The notes below the pieces were generated by a model. The model saw only the letters and a list, made by a program, of their open reading frames with translations, ran no database searches and was not told where the DNA came from. A stretch of 64,000 bases of DNA, taken from positions 1 to 64,000 of the IMG/VR virus record IMGVR_UViG_3300043313_000605; one strand, given 5' to 3'. Of this stretch, positions 5,835-14,900 are shown one piece after another; position 1 is the first letter of the stretch, and each line of letters starts with the position of its first letter. The translations under genes and the position numbers were made by a program. The stretch comes from a virus.

Positions 5835-8030
5835 TTATCGGCTCCCTGCGATGCAGCGTGTAACCGCCGCCGCGTTGCCCTCGTACGTATTCCGGCACCG
5901 CGTCTCCAGCGACGCAGGCCGGTAGCCACTCTGCCGTGGCGTTGCGATGGCGCGGCGTACGCCAGCACGCGTTGGATCGCTCACCACCGCGCCCTGAATC
6001 TTCGCATAGACGAGCGACGCGTTCGCGCCGAGCGGACGCCCGTCGTGCGTCGGCGCCGTCCCAGAGTAGTATCCCTGCGCGTTGAAGCCTGCCTCGGCCC
6101 ATTTCCCCGGTGGATACGCCACGTTGTGCGTCCAGTTCGACGTCGCGCTGTCCACGAACAGGCGCCAGTCACTACCACCAGAGCCACCATGCACGCCGTA
6201 CTCGCCGTTGTCGTACGCGTTCGATCGGAAGTCCATGTTGACGATCTTCGGTGGCTGCCCGTCAAAGCTGATCGACGTCTCGACGCCAGACGCGAGGATC
6301 GTCGTGTTGTGCGTGACGGAAACGTGCGAGAGTGGGCCAAGGAACTGCCACAGCCGGCCCTCACCCCTGAAGATGCCCGTGTTCACGTTCTTCGTGATGT
6401 TGTCATATACCGTGATGCGCGACGCGTTCACCACCTGATTCTGGCACGCGGCGCAGAAGTTCCAGCCCGCGCCCGCGTTCTGCACGAGATTGTACCGGAA
6501 CGTGATGTCCGTCGCCTGCGACTGCGGTGCCGTCCCATCCTGATTCACGCTCTTGCACAGAATCGCATAGCCAACCTGCCCATCGGCCCAGATGTTCTCG
6601 ATGACGTTGCCTTCGACGAGCATGCGTCGCGCGTTCTTGCATTCGATCAGGTTCTTGGCCGTCCACACGCCTTTCCACGACGCCGGACGCGTGATGTGGT
6701 TGTGCCGGATCGTGATGTCGCTCGGCACGAGCCCCGGAATCGACGGATCGCCGCCACCGAACATGACAACTTCGTGGCTGGCCTCCATGTAGTTGTTCTC
6801 GATCAGATACGGACCGGGGCCATTGAGCCCGAGCCAGCACTGCGAGTCGCCGTTGTTGTCGTGGCCTTCGGCGCACCAGCTATCGACGACGGCGGTCCGT
6901 GCGGAGTTGATGTAGAAGTTCCGCTTCAGTCGGAGTGTCGGCGTCCCAGAGACGAGCGTATGCGAGAAGACGAAATCTCCCGGCACCTGCGCCATCGTCG
7001 TCTGGTTGATCCCCAGCTTGACGAGCGCGTTGACATCTTGCGTGCCGCCGCCGAGAATCGCGACATCCTCGAAATAGTACCCATGCACGCCACCGCCGTC
7101 CGCGCTCACTGCTGGTGCGTTCCCCGCGTCCACGCTCGCGATCTTAGCCTGCTGCCGCTGCACCGACAGGCTTGGCGTCACCCGAACGCCACGCGCCAAC
7201 AGCGGGAGTCCGTTGTTCGTGCGAACGATCGTGTGATACTGCTCGGTACACGGCTTGGCTGGTAGCTGCACTGGCGCATACTGGAAGTTCGGCACCAGCC
7301 GCAACTCGACACGACACGCAGAGGTATTGAGCGCCGTCTGCAACGCGCCAGCGGACGCCGGCACATTCACGATCGTGTACCCAAGCGGGTACGTGACGTT
7401 GACGGACGCGCGCGGCAACTCGGCCAGCGTCGCCTTACCGGCGACGGGCGGCAGCGACGTGGAGTCGGTAGGCGGCGGCACCGGGATGACCACATCCTTG
7501 ACCGGATAGACTTGCGACCCGACGACCGGATCAGCCGTCGCCGTGACCGTACAGTTCCCGGCGCCCTTCCCAGTCAAGAGTCCTGTGCCCGACACGTCGC
7601 AGAGCGCCGTTGGTGTTGCGCCCCAGCGAATCGGTGATGGCAGGACGACGCCGTTCGCGGCCTTCGGCGTTGCCGTTAGTTGCACACTGGCGCCAACGGT
7701 TACGGTTGCTGTGGCTGGCGCGATCGTGACTGACGCAACGGTTGGCACAACGATTGTGTCTGGCTTCGGTGGCACTGGCCCTGATCGGCGCATCGCCGCG
7801 AGAATCGAATCCGCCGCACGCTGGATGCGAACGTTGTGCGTCGAGTCGATTCGCACATCGGCGCGCTTCACATACCCCGGCCGGCCTCGATCCTTGCGGA
7901 TCGTATCGACGTCCTGATCGATGCGAGCCGTCCCAGCAACGATTTCACCAACATGCTTTTTGATCGCTGTCGTATCCTGCGCCATCAGCGGTGGCGCAAG
8001 GACGAGCAGTAGCGCGAGCAGTGTTCGCAT
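5835..8030 (-). CDS. Secreted Big2 / right-handed beta-helix protein
   Basis: A 731-residue protein. Residues 1-18 are a signal peptide (MRTLLALLLVLAPPLMAQD). A short charged region is followed near 97-170 by a bacterial Ig-like (Big2) domain (TIAPATATVTVGASVQLTAT). Residues from about 215 to 660 have the repeated Asn/Ile/Val ladder of a right-handed parallel beta-helix (ITIRHNHITRP, MLVEGNVIENIW, VSVTHNTTIL), as in pectate-lyase-like or tailspike folds. The signal peptide implies export from the infected or lysogenic host, not virion assembly. It lies in the replication/early operon, not with tail genes. It may act as a host-derived surface or polysaccharide-active protein; an enzyme activity is not demonstrable. 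Confidence 0.8.
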   Translation of the reverse strand: MRTLLALLLVLAPPLMAQDTTAIKKHVGEIVAGTARIDQDVDTIRKDRGRPGYVKRADVRIDSTHNVRIQRAADSILAAMRRSGPVPPKPDTIVVPTVASVTIAPATATVTVGASVQLTATPKAANGVVLPSPIRWGATPTALCDVSGTGLLTGKGAGNCTVTATADPVVGSQVYPVKDVVIPVPPPTDSTSLPPVAGKATLAELPRASVNVTYPLGYTIVNVPASAGALQTALNTSACRVELRLVPNFQYAPVQLPAKPCTEQYHTIVRTNNGLPLLARGVRVTPSLSVQRQQAKIASVDAGNAPAVSADGGGVHGYYFEDVAILGGGTQDVNALVKLGINQTTMAQVPGDFVFSHTLVSGTPTLRLKRNFYINSARTAVVDSWCAEGHDNNGDSQCWLGLNGPGPYLIENNYMEASHEVVMFGGGDPSIPGLVPSDITIRHNHITRPASWKGVWTAKNLIECKNARRMLVEGNVIENIWADGQVGYAILCKSVNQDGTAPQSQATDITFRYNLVQNAGAGWNFCAACQNQVVNASRITVYDNITKNVNTGIFRGEGRLWQFLGPLSHVSVTHNTTILASGVETSISFDGQPPKIVNMDFRSNAYDNGEYGVHGGSGGSDWRLFVDSATSNWTHNVAYPPGKWAEAGFNAQGYYSGTAPTHDGRPLGANASLVYAKIQGAVVSDPTRAGVRRAIATPRQSGYRPASLETRCRNTYEGNAAAVTRCIAGSR

Positions 8031-8041
8031 TGCCCTCTCCG

Positions 8042-8365
8042 TTATTGGGTGATCTTCGCGACTTGCCGCATGACGTGAATCTTTGCTTCGACTTCGGTCG
8101 AGCCGAATGCTACGATCGCAAACGGAATCCCACTCTCATCGACAGGGCCGATCGCCGCACGCACGCGTGACGCGACCGGATTCGTCGGATAGACTTGCGT
8201 CGCCATCCACCAGCGCGCCGTCGCCACCATATCGAACCACCACTTCTCGGCAGCCGCGATCTCGCGCTGGTGATATTTGATGCCGCTTGGCATGACGCCG
8301 TAGATTTCGACTGACACGAGCGCGTTGAATGGAATGTCTTCGTCAGACCAGCCGATGATGGGCAT
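8042..8365 (-). CDS. Hypothetical protein
   Basis: A 107-residue protein with a tryptophan-rich helix (AAEKWWFDMVATARWWMA) and a C-terminal beta-strand/helix unit ending in HVMRQVAKITQ. The ATG overlaps the stop of the YqaJ exonuclease gene as TAATG, so the two are co-translated and it may act with the nuclease. No family is recognised. Confidence 0.6.
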   Translation of the reverse strand: MPIIGWSDEDIPFNALVSVEIYGVMPSGIKYHQREIAAAEKWWFDMVATARWWMATQVYPTNPVASRVRAAIGPVDESGIPFAIVAFGSTEVEAKIHVMRQVAKITQ

Positions 8366-9360
8366 TACGCACGGCGACCAAAGCTGGGGCGCAGCACACG
8401 AAATACCGTGCGCCGCTGATACGGTAGCAGATTCAAGTCTGGGTGATCTTCCTTCAGCGCGTCAAGGTCGAGCCACGGCTTGTCCTGTTCCTTGTACGTG
8501 ACCTTGCCGATGCCGGGAACGACGACTTCCGTCACACCCTCTGTCTCGACTAGTTCTTTTAGCACTTCCTCAAATCCCTCTTTGATTGCCTTAGCAATCG
8601 CGTACTTCTCGCGAGCCTCTTTCACTGCGCTAAGTGTCTGCTTCCATGCTGGCGTATCCCGCACGAGCGAGCCCGCCGTCAGTTGCGCGCGAGCCCGCGT
8701 CTCCTCACTGATGGTCTCGGTATGCCGCGCCAACCGTTGTGCGTCGAAGTTGCCGGCCTGCACCATCTCCCAGAAGTGATCGCAGACCTCGAAAATCTGC
8801 GCAATCATCTCCTCGTCACGTTCGACGTCGATCGTATACAACACCCAATCCTCCGCGTTCAAGAACGCGAACGAGCCCCACGCCAGACCGGTGACCGCAA
8901 GGTAGTGCTGCAATTGTGCGTAGTAGCTCGGATTGACGCCCACTTCGCGCGTCGCGCGCCAGACCGGCAAACGCGGACACTTCGCTTCCAGAATACCAGT
9001 GCCACGCATGGCGGCACGCACTTCATCGTCAGTAGCATCGACGATCAGCCGATCCGGATTCGCGTGCATGTACGGCCGATCCGGATGCGTAATCGCTGGC
9101 CCGAAGTGAATCGTACGCCGGCCCGTGTCGCGCTCGTACTTTCGCACGCACGCGGCCTCTAGCTCGCGCCCACGCTCCATGTCCGGATTGTCTGGCGTGA
9201 CGACGACCGGCCGGCTGTCGAGCACCGCCGTGATGCGCTCGTAGATCGAGCGCGCGTCCGACTGGTGACGATTGACGCCGAGTAGCGTCCCGATGTCACT
9301 CCCTCCGATGGAGGGACGCGGGACGTACGGCTCGGCGCCGGGGTTGGCGAGATCAGGCAT
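8365..9360 (-). CDS. YqaJ-like exonuclease (lambda Exo family recombinase nuclease)
   Basis: A 331-residue protein of the YqaJ viral recombinase family, PD-(D/E)XK fold. Visible signature residues are GGSDIG (19-24), RGRELE (63-68), HANPDR (99-104), LEAKC (124-128; the E-x-K active site) and YAQLQHY (147-153). It should resect double-stranded ends for phage recombination and concatemer formation, working with a single-strand annealing or binding partner. A recT-like or erf-like gene is not evident, but an SSB-like gene lies at 15.3 kb. Its ATG overlaps the stop of the upstream zinc-ribbon gene by eight bases. Confidence 0.9.
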   Translation of the reverse strand: MPDLANPGAEPYVPRPSIGGSDIGTLLGVNRHQSDARSIYERITAVLDSRPVVVTPDNPDMERGRELEAACVRKYERDTGRRTIHFGPAITHPDRPYMHANPDRLIVDATDDEVRAAMRGTGILEAKCPRLPVWRATREVGVNPSYYAQLQHYLAVTGLAWGSFAFLNAEDWVLYTIDVERDEEMIAQIFEVCDHFWEMVQAGNFDAQRLARHTETISEETRARAQLTAGSLVRDTPAWKQTLSAVKEAREKYAIAKAIKEGFEEVLKELVETEGVTEVVVPGIGKVTYKEQDKPWLDLDALKEDHPDLNLLPYQRRTVFRVLRPSFGRRA

Positions 9361-9511
9361 CGTGAAGTCGAATGAATCCTGCTTTCGTTACTGCGTATTG
9401 ACGCGCACAATCACGGCACTGCGCATCTTGACGAATTCTTTCTGGCTCACTGCTGGCGTTGAGTCGCACAAGCACACCATTGCACGACGGACATAGCATT
9501 GTCTTATCCAT
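9353..9511 (-). CDS. Small zinc-ribbon protein
   Basis: A 52-residue protein with CPSC near residue 7 and CRDC near residue 32, and little else, so a minimal zinc ribbon. The start at 9511 is supported by GAGGGACGA before the ATG. It overlaps both the exonuclease gene and the upstream zinc protein. Function unknown. Confidence 0.6.
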   Translation of the reverse strand: MDKTMLCPSCNGVLVRLNASSEPERIRQDAQCRDCARQYAVTKAGFIRLHDA

Positions 9512-9707
9512 TCGTCCCTCGTGATATCCGATACCGTGCCGTACGACAGTATTGGCAGTCGCTATGGCCCATGTCCACTTCATCCGACTCGATGGCCTTG
9601 CACGCCTCGCACAGTTGCTCGTCATCGCCGCCGCGCCATGCAATCTGAACGTCGCACCCGACACACTGCGTCTTGATCAGCGGCGTATCGAGTTGATCAT
9701 CCGCCAT
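9504..9707 (-). CDS. Small zinc-finger protein
   Basis: A 67-residue protein with three cysteine pairs (CVGC, CEAC and CQYC), enough for one ribbon plus an extra pair. The start MADDQLDT at 9707 overlaps the end of the 56-residue membrane peptide gene. An earlier in-frame ATG exists at 9743 but would deepen the overlap. Function unknown. Confidence 0.6.
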   Translation of the reverse strand: MADDQLDTPLIKTQCVGCDVQIAWRGGDDEQLCEACKAIESDEVDMGHSDCQYCRTARYRISRGTNG

Positions 9708-9867
9708 CGTCTTGATTGCGAAGGATGCGAAAGTACGTGTCATCGCCCTCTTTCTGCACCGCCGTCTGTCGATCGATCGCGGCCGAGATGCGGTGGGCGA
9801 CGCTGTGCAGCGCGTGAACGACAGCAGCAACCAGAAAGACGACTGCGACCCATTGGAAATCATTCAT
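9697..9867 (-). CDS. Small membrane-anchored peptide
   Basis: A 56-residue peptide starting MNDFQWVAVVFLVAAVV, a single N-terminal transmembrane helix with a polar tail (ISAAIDRQTAVQKEGDD). The start is preceded by ACTGGAGGGAGC, a strong ribosome site shared with other genes here. A second ATG four bases downstream opens a different frame, but that frame lacks a coherent protein. Confidence 0.6.
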   Translation of the reverse strand: MNDFQWVAVVFLVAAVVHALHSVAHRISAAIDRQTAVQKEGDDTYFRILRNQDDGG

Positions 9868-9886
9868 TGCTCCCTCCAGTTAACCG

Positions 9887-10135
9887 TTATTTCCGCTCCA
9901 CCGGACCACCGCAATACCGACAATGGGTTTTGCGTAATGCTCCACCAATCTCCTCCAGCTTGAACACACACCAGCCGATCGGGCTTTTGTCGCATTCCCA
10001 GAAATTCGACACTGCGTAATCGAGGAAATGAAAATCAGGAATCACCAGCTTTGCAATTTCATTGACCTCAGATTGCGCACGATCGATCGCGCGCCAATGC
10101 GAACCAATAAGTTCTCGCGCAAGCGGATCAACCAT
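9887..10135 (-). CDS. Hypothetical protein with C-terminal zinc motif
   Basis: An 82-residue protein beginning MVDPLARELIGSHW and ending with CRYCGGPVERK. CDKSPIGWC and CRYC provide four cysteines. The start is set by overlap with the upstream stop. No family is recognised. Confidence 0.6.
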   Translation of the reverse strand: MVDPLARELIGSHWRAIDRAQSEVNEIAKLVIPDFHFLDYAVSNFWECDKSPIGWCVFKLEEIGGALRKTHCRYCGGPVERK

Positions 10136-10520
10136 TCCGCGCCCCGTGCGGATCGTCCTGCGCCGACCCGAAGACCGGCCCCGTGCCACTCTCCACAACG
10201 GTTGGCGCGGCCGACCCCGTTTTGTCTTGCCGATGCTTCCGGCCCTCGTGATACCGGCGCAGCGTCTTGATGTTGTGATACGACTCATGGTAGCCGTCAC
10301 GCAACCGATGCGTGTGCTGCCGCTCCCCTTCCGTGCGCGGCTTCACGCGGTTGTCGAGCCGGTACACCTGATGCCGTAGCTCGGCCTCGACGATGTACAG
10401 CGCGTCGATCAGCTTCCCCAGATCACGCGTGATCGGGTGCGACGTATCGACCAGATCGACATGGCGTTCGTCGCCCTCTGGTAGCTCCTCGTCGTCGTCG
10501 ATGTATGGTGAGTCGATCAT
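10128..10520 (-). CDS. Hypothetical charged protein
   Basis: A 130-residue protein. The N-terminus is acidic (DDDEELPEGDERH), the centre is helical with many His/Arg residues, and the C-terminus is disordered. It overlaps its upstream neighbour by four bases. A CAACGGTTG palindrome lies in its C-terminal part, read as Pro-Thr-Val-Val. Function unknown. Confidence 0.6.
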   Translation of the reverse strand: MIDSPYIDDDEELPEGDERHVDLVDTSHPITRDLGKLIDALYIVEAELRHQVYRLDNRVKPRTEGERQHTHRLRDGYHESYHNIKTLRRYHEGRKHRQDKTGSAAPTVVESGTGPVFGSAQDDPHGARNG

Positions 10521-10894
10521 TTTTGCTCCTCGACAATGTATTCCAAATCAAGCATGTCCCATGCAGCCAGCATCAACTCGAAATCGCTGGGCAGCATGTC
10601 TAGCTCGCTGAATCGATGTGCCTGCGGCATGTTCGCTTTCTTGCCGGCGAACGTCAGCATCTTCCCAGACTCCCGGTCGCGCAACTGCGCCACCAGCTTC
10701 GTTTCGTCCAAAATGGCTACGGGGACTGTCCGTAGCCATCTCGGTTCGTCGGTCACGCGAATCTCAACAAGTCGGAGCAGGAAGCGTTGGTACGTCTCAG
10801 GCTTCTCCTGTTGCGCAACGGTCTGCGCGTGCTTCTCGGGATGATGCTGCTCGGCCCACGAGAGCACCAACGCTTCCAACTCCTGAATCATCAA
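10517..10894 (-). CDS. Hypothetical protein
   Basis: A 125-residue, acidic, largely helical protein (MMIQELEALVLSWAEQ start, IVEEQK end) with four-base overlaps to both neighbours. No domain is recognised. It is co-expressed with the duplicated-domain gene upstream. Confidence 0.6.
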   Translation of the reverse strand: MMIQELEALVLSWAEQHHPEKHAQTVAQQEKPETYQRFLLRLVEIRVTDEPRWLRTVPVAILDETKLVAQLRDRESGKMLTFAGKKANMPQAHRFSELDMLPSDFELMLAAWDMLDLEYIVEEQK

Positions 10895-11694
10895 TGCACC
10901 GCCTGCCCGTTCCGCGTACGCGGCACCGGACGCTCGGCGAGCATGCGCTTCCGGGTCTCGATCGCTTTCTCGCCCGCCTCGATCGCGGTGTGGCTGTTTG
11001 TCGCTGACGCCACCGCCGTGCTGCTGGTGCCGCTGATGCCGATATCCAGATGCAGCGCGGCCTCGACCGGCTCATCGAGCGACTGCGGCAGATCGCCGCG
11101 CGTGTCGTTCTCGCTCGGCACCGTGATGGCATGCCACCCGCCCTCGAAATTCTTGCGCAGCGCGCGGACGGGCCCCATCTGGAACACGTCGTAGCCATAC
11201 TGCGCGTAGTGCTCGATGACAGCCGCTTCAGCGGCGTTGCGCGGCAGCTTCCGGCTTTCCTCGCGCTGCGCCTCGACAGCCTTCTGCGTGGTACGCGCCG
11301 CGTTGAGCGCTCCGTTGACGTTCCCCGGCTCGGCGATCAGCCCATCGACGAACGCGAACACGACGGCGCTGGACGCGGCATCGAACTCGAATGGTCCCAG
11401 CCCATGTGCCGGCCAAAACGCAATCCGCACTTCTTCGTCGAGCGTCTTCGGCAATGCCGGCCCGTCAGCGGTGACGGCGACCTTCATGTCGAATGGCAGC
11501 GTGTCGATGGTGTACATGCCAGCATCTTCGACCAGCTCGCGAAGGGCCGCTTGCGTCGGATCGACACCCTCGACTGGCGCCTTGCCGAGCAACGCCAGTA
11601 ACGACCGGCCGATGCGCGATGACTCCACGTTGTAGACGCTAAAGCCACGACGCGCGTATTCGTCTTTGACGGCCTGCTCCTGCTCTCTACTCAT
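10891..11694 (-). CDS. Hypothetical protein with internally duplicated domain
   Basis: A 267-residue protein that appears to be two copies of a ~110-residue unit. VKDEYARRGFSVYNV near residue 11 corresponds to VIEHYAQYGYDVFQM near 163. LPKTLDEEVRIAFWP corresponds to LPQSLDEPVEAALHL. Each copy ends in a helical Ala-rich segment. The start at 11694 follows a GGGGGACAA ribosome site. A promoter lies at 11744-11772. The fold and function are unknown; the pseudo-dimeric architecture suggests a binding protein. Confidence 0.65.
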   Translation of the reverse strand: MSREQEQAVKDEYARRGFSVYNVESSRIGRSLLALLGKAPVEGVDPTQAALRELVEDAGMYTIDTLPFDMKVAVTADGPALPKTLDEEVRIAFWPAHGLGPFEFDAASSAVVFAFVDGLIAEPGNVNGALNAARTTQKAVEAQREESRKLPRNAAEAAVIEHYAQYGYDVFQMGPVRALRKNFEGGWHAITVPSENDTRGDLPQSLDEPVEAALHLDIGISGTSSTAVASATNSHTAIEAGEKAIETRKRMLAERPVPRTRNGQAVH

Positions 11695-11743
11695 ATCAGT
11701 TGTCCCCCTTGTCAGTGAATTGGTCCTACAGTGAACGCCAAGA

Positions 11744-11772
11744 ATAGTACCCTTTTTAGGGGCTCGGCGCAA
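11744..11772 (-). promoter_or_regulatory. Sigma70-like promoter
   Basis: On the minus strand, TTGCGC and TACTAT have a 17-nt spacer, and GTTCACTG begins 7 nt after the -10 box. It points at the gene starting at 11694 and overlaps the end of the small zinc-ribbon gene upstream. Confidence 0.5.
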
Positions 11773-11938
11773 CCCTTTCTGCCATGCAATACTCCGGACG
11801 CGTATCACGACCAACGACGATGTAACTCTGGCACGACCGGCAGACATATTTGCGCCCGCCAGTCATCCCATAGCAGGTATCGACACACACCAGATCGCCC
11901 CCACACTTCCCGCGCTCGATCAACAGCTTACTCGGCAT
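11756..11938 (-). CDS. Small zinc-ribbon protein
   Basis: A 60-residue protein with CGGDLVCVDTC and CRSC, i.e. a four-cysteine ribbon, followed by a short basic tail. The ATG at 11938 comes three bases after the stop of the primase-helicase gene, so it is the next gene in that transcript. A GTG three codons upstream is an alternative start. Function unknown; a role beside the replication proteins is possible from position only. Confidence 0.6.
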   Translation of the reverse strand: MPSKLLIERGKCGGDLVCVDTCYGMTGGRKYVCRSCQSYIVVGRDTRPEYCMAERVAPSP

Positions 11939-11940
11939 GG

Positions 11941-14900
11941 CTACCACTCCGGTTCTTCCGGTTCGCTGTTCGCGTCAGGGCGGGCGCCATTGCCCCTAGA
12001 ATGCCCTGTAAGCCCTCCAAACCCGTCGCCGTCAAGGGAACGCCCTGACCGCTGTGCGATCTCGTCTCGGAGCCACCGGATCGCCGCTGGGGTCTTCACG
12101 TAGTTGTTGTTCGCCCCCTTCCGCAAGAATCCGACGTTCCGGAGCGTCCAGACGGCGGTCCTGAGCGCATTCCGATCTTCGATGCCCAGAATCTCGGTAA
12201 TGTCGCGCAGGCTGAATGCTTCCTGCTCCAGCATCGCCCTGACCGCGCCGTCGTTGCTGCGCATGATGCGCGCAACCTCGTCATCGCCCGTGATCTCGTA
12301 CCGGCGCTTCATGTTGCCGGCGTACTCCGTGAACGCGAGCGACGGCTTCGAGTAGATCGTATCCAAGAACTGTCCCACGAACTCAACATGCTCTGGCTTG
12401 ACGATGACCACGTTCCCGTCGTCATCCGTTGAGAAGAACAGCGCCGCCGTTGCCACGGCGAGCCGTGCGATCTTGATGCGCTGCTCGTTCGGCTCGACCA
12501 GCGGAATCTCGGTCCCGTACCGATACGTGTCACCGTGCCGCATCGCGACGGCGAGCACCGCATCGACGGCATCAGCGGCCCACACCACCTGATCTGCTTT
12601 CCGCGACCACGCCCACATCACGCGCTGGTGGCACAGTTCCGCCGTGAAGATTGCCGGCTCACGATACTCCCGTGTCGCGTTGACGACCGACAGCGGCACG
12701 TCATCGGTGGCTGCGGTGAGCACGAGATCGAATCGCGCGATGTCTTCTGGGGCGCCGATCATTTCCTTGACCGCCAGCACGCCTTGCGAATAGAACGAGA
12801 GCGGCTTGTTCCCTCTGGGGTTCGTAATCCAGATCGATCGTGTGCGGGCGAATGTCTTCTCCGTGTGAATCTTCACGATCTCCGCGATGCCACTCGATCG
12901 CATCGACGACATGCGCCCGATGTGATCCTGCGACAGATTGCCCGCCTCGTCGATCACCAGCAGTCGGCGATCATTGAGCGGTACGCGACCCCATTGCAGG
13001 GCCCAGTTGGTGCCGACTTGATGAAGTCCGCCGACAAGACCAGCAAATGATGTATTCTCTCCTGTCGTAAACTCTCCAGCACCGTAATGCAACTGCATTC
13101 GCTCGACGATGGTGGATTTACCAGTGCGAGAGTCGCCGATGATGAGTGCTTCTGACCATCCACGCTTCAGCGCCTCGCCTTGAAAGGTGAACCCGATGAG
13201 GGAGTGGTAGACGAGATCGACGGCAAGCATGAGATCACGCCGCTGATAGATGCGGGTGACCCCCTCGATGTCGTGATAAATGCCGTTAAGTCGATCCCAC
13301 AGTCCCTGTACGCCTGCACCAGTTGGTTGAAAGGCACGTAGTCTCTCCGTGATTGCGTCCGTGAGTTGGAACGCATCGATGTTCGACTGGGCAGGAACGG
13401 CTTCATAGATCAGGTGGGTGGCAAGTTGCCGGCGTGGCTCTGGCACCGTCACGCCGTTCATCACGTAGCTCCGATTGGCTTGGAGCCCGTGTCCGATGTA
13501 GTACGCTTCGCGCGTGACGTACGTCCCTTCGTTCTCGCTGCCGCGCTCGACTTCCGGAATCATCTGCATGACTTCGATGTTGAGCGCATCGACGACCGTC
13601 TGCTCGACGAACCGGCACTTGGACGGCACGCCGACCTTGCCTTTGATCTGCTTCCCCAGCGTCGCGTCTGGGACGTTGATGAATTGCAGAATCTCATTCG
13701 AGGCAAACTCGATCTTGTGCGTCATCGAGCCGGCCTTCCGCCCCACGGGACACCGCTCGCACATCGGCAGCCCCGGCATCCGGCACGACAGCTTTACCTC
13801 GTGCGGGACCAGATACGGCGCAGTTGTTTTGCCCGATACCATGACATTGACGCGTATCGGCTTGTTGTAGTATTGCTTCTCTGTCGCGCGCGACAGATGG
13901 ACCAGTGTCGGTTCCTGATCCGCGATCGGGATGGCGTCTGATTCGCTGGGCACATACAGCGGTGTGCTCCCCACGATCGAATGAAAGTCGTCGATCGAGT
14001 GTCCGTGCAGAATGAAGTAGTCGCTGATGTCTGGTCCGTGCGTCGGCTTGTACGCCAGTGGCAACTGCACGACCTTAATGCTTGCCGCAGTGCCGTGAAT
14101 CTCTCTGGCGACGTTGGCTGCCCCTTTTCGTCCTGCGTCGTCCACATCATAGCAAATGACGACATCCCGGTCACGGACCAGCGGCGTAAATGCGTCACGC
14201 CAAGTTCCTGCGCCAGCCGTTGTAGTGTACGCGTTGAGCCCCAACTGCCGCGAAACAAGAGTGTCCCATTCTCCCTCACACAGATAGATGGGACCAGTTG
14301 CTTCCCATTGATCCAGCGGATACAAGCGCGCCTCGCCGTAGCCCGTGCGCCACGAGACCATCTTTTCATGCGCTTGCTTCGCATTCGGATCGTAGCGCCG
14401 GATGTTGACGATGGCGCCGTCAGTATCGCGCACTGGAATCGTGAATCGGCGTCCGTCATGCCCCAGCATGTAGCGTTCGATACTGCCATGCGATAAGCCT
14501 CGCTTCGTCGCGAGGTAGTCAACATGGTCTGGCGTTGCGAGTAGCCGCGCATGGAATGCCTCTGGAATCGACGGGTCAATCGTTAGCCGTTCGTCCGATC
14601 CTCCGGAAGCCACCCGTGTTCGTTGGCGCGAAGCTGGCGCTTGTGCTCCGTTGTCGGATGGAGATGCGACCGGATGTCCGTTGGGACTGACTTCACTTCC
14701 CCGATCGGGCGCGGCGGGTTGGTGACCGTTCGATGCGGCCGGATGTTGCTCTCGTTCCAAGTACGCTGCCAAGACGTCTTCCGACGAGCGACGACGCGTA
14801 GGATCACCACCAGCGACAGAATAGCCGCGAGGATGAGAAACGGAACGGGATGTGTCGAGATGTAGTCGATCAGCGATCTCATTGACTGCCTCCGTGAATG

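Noticed and set aside
5457-7265. 602-codon plus-strand open frame
   Set aside because: It is antisense to the beta-helix gene, Arg/His-rich with no domain, and is explained by GC-rich codon structure of the real minus-strand gene.
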